Assembly (NCBI GenBank): GCA_019747705.1
Contig: JAIEQM010000103.1
Coordinates: 1 to 41,737 of the forward strand
Direction of reading: 5' to 3'
DNA length: 41,737 bases
Origin: Chitinophagaceae bacterium
Lineage (GTDB): Bacteria; Bacteroidota; Bacteroidia; Chitinophagales; Chitinophagaceae
Shown here piece after piece: positions 9,040-15,822 of the stretch. The notes under the pieces were generated by a model. It was given only the letters and a program-made list of their open reading frames with translations. It ran no database searches and was not told where the DNA came from. Every line of letters begins with the position of its first letter. Position 1 is the first letter of the stretch. Made by a program: the position numbers and the translations under genes.

Positions 9040-9630
9040 ATGGAAAATAATATGGTACAGGAGGCCGCTCCAAAATATAATTATTATTCACCTGCTGAGT
9101 ATCTTGAATTAGAACGTGCTTCTGATGAGAAACATGAGTATTTTGACGGACAGGTTTATAATATGGCTGGCGCCTCTATGAACCATGTACAAGTTTCTGC
9201 AAATGTTTTTATTTCCACAGGTTCTTTCTTAAAAGGAAAAGAATGCAGTATCTATTCAAGCGATTTGAAAGTTACCAATAAACAGAAAGATGCCTACACC
9301 TATCCTGATTTGCTGATTGTTTGTGGTAAAAAAGAATTTGATGATGAGATGGCCGATGTATTACTCAATCCTTCTGTAATAATCGAAATACTTTCGCTTT
9401 CAACACGCAGTATTGATAAAGGAAGGAAATTCTTTTACTACCAGGAAATTAAAAGTTTGAACGAATACTTTATGATTGACACTATTAAACAAAGAGTCTT
9501 TACTGCCCGAAAGCAACCTGACGAAAGGTGGCTTACTGAACTCCCGGTAGAAACAGGAAGTATTTTCATTGAAACCATCAACTTTCACCTCTCTCTTTCC
9601 GATATTTACAACGGAACCGGAATCGAATAA
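9040..9630 (+). CDS. Uma2-like (DUF820) putative restriction-endonuclease-fold protein
   Basis: The 196-residue protein has the Uma2 pattern: YSPAEYLELERASDEKHEYFDGQVYNM at the N-terminus, then YPDLLIV, PSVIIEILSLST and DKGRKFFYYQEI. These carry the expected Asp and Glu of a PD-(D/E)XK nuclease fold. The family is common and often multicopy in Cyanobacteria and Bacteroidota, and its biological role is poorly known. The start is an ATG at 9040, and CinA follows 2 bp after its stop. A -7-like TAACTTTA lies about 5 bp before the start. A nuclease function is inferred from family membership only; no restriction or toxin partner is adjacent. Confidence 0.85.
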   Translation: MENNMVQEAAPKYNYYSPAEYLELERASDEKHEYFDGQVYNMAGASMNHVQVSANVFISTGSFLKGKECSIYSSDLKVTNKQKDAYTYPDLLIVCGKKEFDDEMADVLLNPSVIIEILSLSTRSIDKGRKFFYYQEIKSLNEYFMIDTIKQRVFTARKQPDERWLTELPVETGSIFIETINFHLSLSDIYNGTGIE

Positions 9631-9632
9631 TC

Positions 9633-10889
9633 ATGATGAGTCAAAAAATTGCAGCCTCCGTCATTACCATTGGGGATGAATTGCTCATTGGTCAAACCAT
9701 TGATACCAACAGCGCATGGATGGCGCAGGAACTCAATAAAATTGGTGTGTGGGTAAAACGCCGTGTGGCTGTGGGTGATAACCGTGAAGATATCTGGCAG
9801 GCACTGGATAATGAAACACTTGAATCAGAAATCATTTTAATTACGGGCGGACTTGGCCCTACGGCTGATGATATAACCAAACCATTGTTATGCGATTATT
9901 TCGGTGGCAAGATGATTGTAAATGAACAGGTGCTGGAACATGTAAAAAATATTTTTATCCGTTTAAAGCGCCCTTTGCTGGAACGTAATTTAAAACAAGC
10001 TGAAGTGCCTGATGTTTGTGAAGTGCTGATGAACGAACGGGGCACTGCACCCGGAATGTTGTTTCGAAAAGGAAAGAAAATTTTTATTTCCATGCCGGGT
10101 GTGCCGCATGAAATGAAAGGATTGATGAGCAACAAAGTGTTGCCCTTGCTGCAACAGGAATTTCAACTGCCCTTTATCCTTCACCGAACATTATTAACAG
10201 CAGGTGTTGGTGAATCATTTATTGCAGAAAAAATTCAAAGCTGGGAAGAAGCGTTACCTGCAGCAATAAAACTGGCCTATCTGCCCAATTACGGAATGGT
10301 TCGTTTGCGATTAACCACACAAACCAATGAAAAAGAAAACGCAGAACAAGAATTAGACCGTTTGTTTGCTCAGTTGCAGGAGTTGGTAAAAGAATGGTTG
10401 ATAGTAAATGAAGATATACCGCTTGAAAAAGCACTGGGCGATTTACTCATCAGCAAAAATAAAAGTCTGGCCACGGCAGAAAGTTGCAGCGGCGGTTATA
10501 TTGCTCACCTGTTAACTTCTGTGCCGGGTTCTTCATTGTACTTTAAAGGAACGGTGGTGGCATATAGTTATGATGCCAAAGAAACCATCCTTGGTGTAAA
10601 CCCTGAAACTCTTGCAACCAAAGGTGCAGTAAGTGAGGAAACCATAACAGAAATGTTTAAGGGTTTAATGAAAGTAACAACTGCTGATTATGGCATTGCC
10701 ACCAGTGGCATTATGGGCCCCGGCGGTGGTACTGATGATAAACCTGTGGGCACTGTATGGGTGGCAGTTGGCAGCAGGGAAAAGATGGTTGCCAAACGAT
10801 TGCATTTTCGGTTTGACCGTGCAAAGAATATTGAATTAACAGCTACGAATGCGTTGCTGATGTTATACCAATTTGTAAAGGGGGAATGA
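9633..10889 (+). CDS. cinA: CinA, competence/damage-inducible protein A with nicotinamide nucleotide amidase domain
   Basis: The full-length 418-residue CinA has two domains. The N-terminal molybdopterin-binding-like domain (about residues 1-170) includes VITIGDELLIGQTIDTNS and ILITGGLGPTADDITK. The C-terminal amidase domain (about 260-418) includes ATAESCSGGYIAHLL and ATSGIMGPGGGTDDKPVGTVW. The family recycles pyridine nucleotides: the N-terminal domain has ADP-ribose pyrophosphatase activity and the C-terminal one deamidates NMN. An ATG at 9636 immediately follows the ATG at 9633 and either could be used. The gene overlaps nothing but sits 2 bp after the Uma2-like gene. No recA is next to it. 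Confidence 0.95.
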   Translation: MMSQKIAASVITIGDELLIGQTIDTNSAWMAQELNKIGVWVKRRVAVGDNREDIWQALDNETLESEIILITGGLGPTADDITKPLLCDYFGGKMIVNEQVLEHVKNIFIRLKRPLLERNLKQAEVPDVCEVLMNERGTAPGMLFRKGKKIFISMPGVPHEMKGLMSNKVLPLLQQEFQLPFILHRTLLTAGVGESFIAEKIQSWEEALPAAIKLAYLPNYGMVRLRLTTQTNEKENAEQELDRLFAQLQELVKEWLIVNEDIPLEKALGDLLISKNKSLATAESCSGGYIAHLLTSVPGSSLYFKGTVVAYSYDAKETILGVNPETLATKGAVSEETITEMFKGLMKVTTADYGIATSGIMGPGGGTDDKPVGTVWVAVGSREKMVAKRLHFRFDRAKNIELTATNALLMLYQFVKGE

Positions 10890-11014
10890 TGGGCTGATTA
10901 AGCATCAATCCTATTTACGGCAAGTTGCTCTCTGGCAGAGCTTGCTTCCTCTTTAGATTGACTCGCCAATTAACTGATTATTTTTGAAATAACCACCAAC
11001 TATTTTTGACCACA

Positions 11015-11626
11015 TTACCTCATTAAACTGTCAACCCGCTGTTTTGCTTTTTTCTCAAATTCTTTTAAGCTGATATTTTTTCCAAGCAATTCAATTTCGC
11101 TGTTCATTACTTCTATGGCAACGGTAAGCTGGTTTTTATAATCTTTCAAATCTTCATCCAGGTGTTTCTCGTCGCTGGAAGCAACATCTTTACGAAGCAA
11201 ATCCACGTCAAACAAAAGGTTTTCCCGTATAACGTTGAACTGTTCGTGCGTTTTGGGCTGAAGAATTTCAGAAAGAAGTTCTGAACGAAGTGTTTGTGTA
11301 AAGAATGAAGGCATTTCCAGGTAATAATATTTTTGCCGTTGCTGTTGTGCCACGGTATCTGTTACAAGATCAATAGCTTTTGCACGGTTAATGAGCCATT
11401 GCAATTCTTCCTTGCTTGCCTCCAGCACTTTTACTGTGAGTTTACGTTTGTCATTAGCCGCTGCCAGATCAGTAAAATACAAACCGGCAATGATACCCAC
11501 AAACGTACCCACCAGCGAAAGAACGTATCCAAAGGCATCAGGATATTTCTGACGGAATGCAGAGGTAAACGGAAGAAATAAAATAAAGGGTAAACAGCAA
11601 AGTGTAATTACAAACCAAAGGGGCAT
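11015..11626 (-). CDS. Hypothetical protein with two N-terminal membrane segments
   Basis: I do not recognise this 203-residue protein. It starts with two hydrophobic stretches (MPLWFVITLCCLPFILFLPF, then FGYVLSLVGTFVGIIAGLYF) joined by a short charged loop. The remaining 140 residues are soluble and helical, with heptad-like leucines (EASKEELQWLINRAKAIDLV, DEDLKDYKNQLTVAIEVMNSEIELL). That is the layout of a membrane-anchored coiled-coil protein. It is transcribed on the minus strand downstream of infC but separated from it by a strong terminator and about 170 bp, so it is probably a separate unit. Confidence 0.65.
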   Translation of the reverse strand: MPLWFVITLCCLPFILFLPFTSAFRQKYPDAFGYVLSLVGTFVGIIAGLYFTDLAAANDKRKLTVKVLEASKEELQWLINRAKAIDLVTDTVAQQQRQKYYYLEMPSFFTQTLRSELLSEILQPKTHEQFNVIRENLLFDVDLLRKDVASSDEKHLDEDLKDYKNQLTVAIEVMNSEIELLGKNISLKEFEKKAKQRVDSLMR

Positions 11627-11761
11627 ACTCTTTTTTTTACATTAGGTGCCGGTTGTTAAAAGGGTAAGCAAATATAGTTACTCACTTAAAAAACCCAGCA
11701 ACAATTGCATAATTTAAAAGGCAACAATAACCGCCTGTTTAAGATATTATTAGTTCTATTC

Positions 11762-11796
11762 AAAAAAAATCCCTCCGTTTGTGCGGAGGGATTTTT
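11762..11796 (-). terminator. Intrinsic terminator after infC
   Basis: A perfect 10-bp stem (AATCCCTCCG, 11768-11777, with CGGAGGGATT, 11784-11793) encloses a 6-nt loop. Read on the minus strand it is followed by eight T residues (11762-11769 on plus). It lies right after the infC stop codon and ends the thrS-infC transcript. Confidence 0.92.
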
Positions 11797-11797
11797 C

Positions 11798-12373
11798 TCA
11801 TTCACCTTCTTTCTTTTTCTTCTGGCTTTTGGGAGCAATGATCATCAGCATCCGTTTACCTTCCAGCTTGGGTAAACCTTCCACCTGCCCTATTTCTTTT
11901 AACCGCTCTGCAAACTTGAGTAATACAAACTCTCCACGTTCTTTAAACTGGATGGCACGGCCTTTAAACTGCACATAAGCTTTTACTTTATTGCCATCTT
12001 TTAAAAAATTCTCAGCGTGTTTTGATTTAAAATCAAAATCATGATCATCTGTATTAGGCGTAAAGCGGATTTCTTTTAATTCGGCGGCCTTGCTCTTGGC
12101 CTTCATTTCTTTTTCCTTCTTCTTTTTTTCGTAAAGGAATTTGTTATAGTCAATTGCCTTGCACACAGGCGGTACTGCCTGCGGAGAAATCTCCACCAGG
12201 TCTAAACCCAGTTCCTGTGCTATTTGCAATGCTTTTTGTGTGGAATAAACACCAACTTCCACATTATCGCCCACTAATCTTACTTCGGGCACACGAATCA
12301 TGTTGTTGATGCGATGTTCTGGTTCTTTACGGGGAATAAACCGTCCCCTTGGAGGTCTTGGAGGAAATGCCAT
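11798..12373 (-). CDS. infC: Translation initiation factor IF-3
   Basis: The 191-residue IF-3 has both domains. The N-terminal half includes EHRINNMIRVPEVRLVGDNVEVGVYSTQKAL and LDLVEISPQAVPPVCKAIDY. After a lysine-rich linker, the C-terminal half has EIRFTPNTDDHDFDFKSKHAENFLKDGNKVKAYVQFKGR. IF-3 binds the 30S subunit and checks the start codon-initiator tRNA pairing. The gene starts with an ATG, not the rare AUU that lets IF-3 repress itself in Escherichia coli. Its N-terminus has about 20 additional basic, proline-rich residues. It lies 80 bp after thrS, with palindromic repeat DNA between them. The usual followers rpmI and rplT are absent: a terminator touches the stop codon. Confidence 0.96.
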   Translation of the reverse strand: MAFPPRPPRGRFIPRKEPEHRINNMIRVPEVRLVGDNVEVGVYSTQKALQIAQELGLDLVEISPQAVPPVCKAIDYNKFLYEKKKKEKEMKAKSKAAELKEIRFTPNTDDHDFDFKSKHAENFLKDGNKVKAYVQFKGRAIQFKERGEFVLLKFAERLKEIGQVEGLPKLEGKRMLMIIAPKSQKKKKEGE

Positions 12374-12382
12374 ATTTAAATT

Positions 12383-12449
12383 GCCCTCATCCCCTTAAGG
12401 AGGGCCGTTCAATTTTTATTTTTAAATCAACTCCATTGGGGAAATGGAG
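12383..12449. repeat. Pair of palindromic intergenic elements between thrS and infC
   Basis: Two G/C-biased dyads lie in the 80-bp gap. The first (12383-12405, GCCCTCATCC...GGAGGGC) centres on CCTTAAGG. The second (12431-12449) has CTCCATT and AATGGAG arms around GGGGA. The purine and pyrimidine blocks (CCCCTTAAGGAGGG; TTGGGGAAATGG) resemble the palindromes inside the E2 gene at 21744-21857. They read as small dispersed intergenic repeats. Whether they form RNA structures affecting infC translation is unknown. Confidence 0.6.
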
Positions 12450-12453
12450 GTTT

Positions 12454-14379
12454 TTATCTGCGTTCTTTAATTTCGGCAACAGCATCTGCAATAAAAGTAT
12501 TGGTATCCATCATTCCTGCATCACCCTTACCCTGTTTGCGTACAGATACCTTTCCTTCATTCATTTCTTTTTCACCAACTACCAGCATATAAGGAACTTT
12601 TGCAATCTCTGTATCACGTATCTTCTTGCCAATCTTTTCGTTGCGGTCATCAATCTCTGCACGAATATCAGCTTTTTTCAGTTGATGGAGCAGAGTTTTT
12701 GCATAATCCATAAACTTATCACTGATGGGCAGGATTTTTACCTGCAACGGCGCCAGCCATAACGGAAACTTACCGGCATAATGTTCCAATAAAAAGCCAA
12801 TGAAACGTTCATGTGTACCCAGCGGTGCACGATGGATGATCAAAGGAATCTCCGGTTCATTATTGGCATTGGTATAGCTCAGTTTAAAGCTGCGGCTCTG
12901 TGCAAAATCAACCTGGTTGGTGGCCAGTGTAAACTCACGACCGATGGCGCTCCAAATCTGCACATCAATCTTGGGACCATAAAATGCACCTTCTCCTTTT
13001 ACTTCCACAAAAGGAACACCTGTTTCAATCAAAACATTACGCACCAGTTCTTCTGTTTCTTTCCAGAGCTCCGGTTCATTCACATATTTCTGGCCGAGCT
13101 TTTCAGGATCATGCAAACTCAAACGCATCACATATTTTTCAACCCCAAAGATTTTAAAATATTTCAGATACATATCATTCACCGCTTTAAACTCCTGTGC
13201 AAATTGTTCCTTGGTGCAATAGATATGTGCATCATTCATATGCAGACAACGAACACGCATCAAACCAAACAATTCACCACTCTGCTCATAACGGTAACAG
13301 GTACCATATTCTGCCAGGCGGTAAGGCAATTCCTTATAACTTTTGGGCTCAGCATCATAAATTTTATGATGATGCGGGCAGTTCATGGCTTTCAAATAAT
13401 ATTTCTCTCCATCCATTTCCATGGGCGGAAACATACTGTCAGCATAATACGGAAGATGCCCGCTGGTGAGGTACATGCTTTCTTTGGCAATATGCGGTGT
13501 AACTACCCGCTTGTAACCAGCTTCCAGTTCTGTTTCTTTTGCCAGCTTTTCCAACTCTTCAATAATAATGGTACCGTTCGGCATCCATAAAATCAAACCG
13601 GGGCCCACATCATCGCTCATGGTATAAATGCCAAGCTCTTTTCCCAGCTTGCGGTGATCTCTTTTCTTTGCTTCTTCCAGCATCAAAAGATATTCATCCA
13701 GTTCTTTTTGTGAGGGAAATGTAATGCCATACACACGGGTAAGCTGTTTATTTTTTTCATCGCCCTTCCAGTAAGCCCCTGCAATAGATGTGAGCCTGAT
13801 GGCTTTTATAAAACCGGTGCTGGGTATATGCGGCCCACGGCAGAGATCGGTAAACTTGCCCTGCGTATAAAATGTAATTTCACCATCGTTAAGGTTTTGA
13901 AGTAAATCCAATTTGTATTCATCACCTTTCTCATCAAAATATTTTACAGCATCTGCTTTTGAAATTTCTTTACGCTGATAGAGATTATTTTGTTTGGCCA
14001 GTTCATTCATTTTCTTTTCCAAAGCAGCCAGGTCTTCTTCTGTCATCTTGCGGTCGCCCAAATCCATATCATAATAAAATCCTTTATCTAATGCCGGGCC
14101 CACCCAGAATTTTACACCCGGAAACATAGATTCAACTGCTTCTGCCATTAAATGAGCGCTGCTGTGCCAGAATGTGTTCTTGCCATCTGCATCATCCCAT
14201 GTAAGAAGTTTTAAAGTTGCATCGTTGGTAATGGGCCGGCTCAAATCCCATGTTTCGCCGTTTACACTGGCAGCCAATACTTTTCTTGCCAAACCTTCGC
14301 TGATGGATTTTGCAATATCCAGGGCGCTGCTGCCGCCTGCATATTCTCTTACCGCTCCATCCGGAAAACTGATCTTCAT
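12454..14379 (-). CDS. thrS: Threonyl-tRNA synthetase
   Basis: The 641-residue enzyme has all expected parts: an N-terminal TGS domain (about 1-60), an editing domain with HSSAHLMAEAVE, the class II catalytic core with MNCPHHHKIY (zinc-site cysteine), RCLHMNDAHIYC and the motif 3 region GTHERFIGFLLEHYAG, and a C-terminal anticodon-binding domain (LQVKILPISDKFMDYAKTLL...). It charges tRNA-Thr with threonine and edits mischarged serine. Length and order are those of normal bacterial ThrRS. A TAACTTTG box (14406-14413, minus strand) lies about 26 bp before the ATG, so the 5' leader should be very short. No long structured leader such as a T-box is present. It heads the thrS-infC unit. Confidence 0.97.
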   Translation of the reverse strand: MKISFPDGAVREYAGGSSALDIAKSISEGLARKVLAASVNGETWDLSRPITNDATLKLLTWDDADGKNTFWHSSAHLMAEAVESMFPGVKFWVGPALDKGFYYDMDLGDRKMTEEDLAALEKKMNELAKQNNLYQRKEISKADAVKYFDEKGDEYKLDLLQNLNDGEITFYTQGKFTDLCRGPHIPSTGFIKAIRLTSIAGAYWKGDEKNKQLTRVYGITFPSQKELDEYLLMLEEAKKRDHRKLGKELGIYTMSDDVGPGLILWMPNGTIIIEELEKLAKETELEAGYKRVVTPHIAKESMYLTSGHLPYYADSMFPPMEMDGEKYYLKAMNCPHHHKIYDAEPKSYKELPYRLAEYGTCYRYEQSGELFGLMRVRCLHMNDAHIYCTKEQFAQEFKAVNDMYLKYFKIFGVEKYVMRLSLHDPEKLGQKYVNEPELWKETEELVRNVLIETGVPFVEVKGEGAFYGPKIDVQIWSAIGREFTLATNQVDFAQSRSFKLSYTNANNEPEIPLIIHRAPLGTHERFIGFLLEHYAGKFPLWLAPLQVKILPISDKFMDYAKTLLHQLKKADIRAEIDDRNEKIGKKIRDTEIAKVPYMLVVGEKEMNEGKVSVRKQGKGDAGMMDTNTFIADAVAEIKERR

Positions 14380-14405
14380 GAACTGTCCTTAATTTTTTTG
14401 AGGCA

Positions 14406-14413
14406 CAAAGTTA
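14406..14413 (-). promoter_or_regulatory. TAnnTTTG -7 box of thrS
   Basis: The minus strand reads TAACTTTG, an exact match to the Bacteroidota sigma-ABfr -7 consensus TAnnTTTG, about 26 bp before the thrS ATG. I do not see a clear -33 TTTG partner. Confidence 0.55.
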
Positions 14414-14498
14414 ACGAATCGGGACTACATTGGCAGAGCGCATTTGTTTGTATTTTGAAAGCTGCAATAAACCCATTTTTTATTTTTTGTTACGGGCT

Positions 14499-14532
14499 GA
14501 TGTGCTACTAGCATCGTCCCTTGCGTCGCACA
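14499..14532 (-). repeat. 34-nt dispersed element, copy A
   Basis: The element is GATGTGC, five variable bases, then a 22-nt core at 14511-14532 starting GCATCGTCCCTTGCG. The same core is found inverted at 21424-21445, and the GATGTGC is also conserved at the same distance; in all, 31 of 34 positions agree. The ends carry TGTGC and GCACA, which can pair. Confidence 0.75.
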
Positions 14533-14749
14533 TTTCAGGGTCTGGCATTTCATGGCATCAGGCGCCAAACCGTAAAACAGTAATGAGCAAACTAAAAATA
14601 TTGAGCGCTTTGCTATTTTGTTCATGCATTATCAAGAAAAAAGCAGGCAACTTTTCGTTTCACCCATCAATCAAAATTAACAAACCCTTTCTCTCCCCTA
14701 TCTTTGATGTTTCAGTAATTTGCAGGTTGATACGTGAATAAGCATAACT

Positions 14750-15820
14750 ATGAACAGGATTTTCTACTCTCTGATTTTTACTTTTTGTGCATCCGCATCC
14801 TTTGCTCAAAAATACAGCGGACAATGGAGCGGCAGTTTTGATGCTCTTGGTGATGAAAGACGAACTGAATATGTTCTCGAAATTGAAGCAAAGGGAAATA
14901 CATTTGAAGGAACCTCCACCACCTACTTTATCATTGGCGGTAAACGATATTATACCATTTGTGCTATTAAAGGAACCATTGATCCCGCCGGCAAATCATT
15001 AATTTCAACTGAAACATCCAGGATAAAAGCCAACACACCTCCTGATTTTAAAGATTGTTTCCAGGTGCATATGCTCACCTATTTCAGAAAAGGTGATACG
15101 GAAGAATTGGTAGGCACCTGGAAAGGCGCACGTAAAGAAGATGTTTGCGGCACCGGCAGCACCAGCTTATCCAGAAAACAACTGGTGAAGAATTTAGTTA
15201 CTTCACCCCCGCCACCAACAACTATTACCAGAAATAATACCGCTTTAAATAAACCCACACCACCACAGGGTAATAAACCGGTTGTAAAAAGCAATCCGCC
15301 CAAGACCACACCGGCAACCAAACCGCCTGTAACTACTAATAAACCTGTTGTAAAAACAATGCCTAAAAAAGACAGTACCAAAACCTCTCCTTCTATAACA
15401 AAAGCAGGTAATGATTTACCTGCAGAGAACAAACCAGTACTCAAACCCAATATACCAGCACCTAAACTGCCCAATGGATTGGAACGGCGGGATAACAAAG
15501 TATTTGAAACAATCGCTATTGATGAAGAAGAGATTACTGTAAATCTTTATGATAATGCAGAAATTGATGGCGATATTATTACCGTGATGTTTAATGGCGA
15601 GGTAGTTGCTGCTCAAAAGACATTGAGTGATAAACCCATTACCTTAAAACTCAAAGCCATTAAAGGGCGTGATAATACCCTCACCATGTATGCAGAAAAC
15701 CAGGGAAGCATACCACCCAATACCGCCATTATGCGGGTACAATGCGGCAATGATTTTTACAAAGTATTTTTAAGTGCGGATGATAAGAAGAATGCAAGTG
15801 TGGTATTCAGGGTGAAGTAA
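14750..15820 (+). CDS. Secreted two-domain hypothetical protein with Pro/Thr/Lys linker
   Basis: I do not recognise a named family. The 356-residue protein has a signal peptide ending near residue 19 (FCASASFAQ). A probable beta-rich N-terminal domain follows (about 20-140: YSGQWSGSFDALGDERRTEYVLEIEAKG). A low-complexity Pro/Thr/Lys linker covers about 145-230 (TTPATKPPVTTNKPVVKTMPK and similar). A C-terminal beta domain (about 245-356) includes ITVNLYDNAEIDGDIITVMFNGEV and ends in CGNDFYKVFLSADDKKNASVVFRVK. The N-terminal part looks like the Bacteroidota segments that begin GxWxG and describe lipocalin-like sheets. Surface or periplasmic location is inferred. Its stop is 2 bp from the convergent TonB-receptor stop, with no terminator hairpin between. 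Confidence 0.7.
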   Translation: MNRIFYSLIFTFCASASFAQKYSGQWSGSFDALGDERRTEYVLEIEAKGNTFEGTSTTYFIIGGKRYYTICAIKGTIDPAGKSLISTETSRIKANTPPDFKDCFQVHMLTYFRKGDTEELVGTWKGARKEDVCGTGSTSLSRKQLVKNLVTSPPPPTTITRNNTALNKPTPPQGNKPVVKSNPPKTTPATKPPVTTNKPVVKTMPKKDSTKTSPSITKAGNDLPAENKPVLKPNIPAPKLPNGLERRDNKVFETIAIDEEEITVNLYDNAEIDGDIITVMFNGEVVAAQKTLSDKPITLKLKAIKGRDNTLTMYAENQGSIPPNTAIMRVQCGNDFYKVFLSADDKKNASVVFRVK

Positions 15821-15822
15821 GT

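Larger units (their letters stand above)
14380..14749. other. 370-bp divergent intergenic region
   Basis: It separates thrS (minus) from the secreted-protein gene (plus). It holds the thrS promoter box near 14406-14413 and copy A of a 34-nt repeat (14499-14532). I see no RNA gene and no convincing coding sequence. A small open frame at 14584 is discussed as rejected. Confidence 0.6.

Noticed and set aside
10927..10941. GCTCT/AGAGC dyad after cinA as a terminator
   Set aside because: It has a 5-bp stem and no clear T-run.
14380..14405. T-box or other riboswitch ahead of thrS
   Set aside because: The predicted leader is only about 20 nt and shows no T-box-like sequence or stem.
14584..14741. 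Small lipoprotein-like open frame MSKLKILSALLFCSC
   Set aside because: No ribosome-binding site, the mature part is unlike its neighbours, and it overlaps an AT-rich region just before the secreted-protein gene. A hydrophobic start occurs by chance in such DNA.
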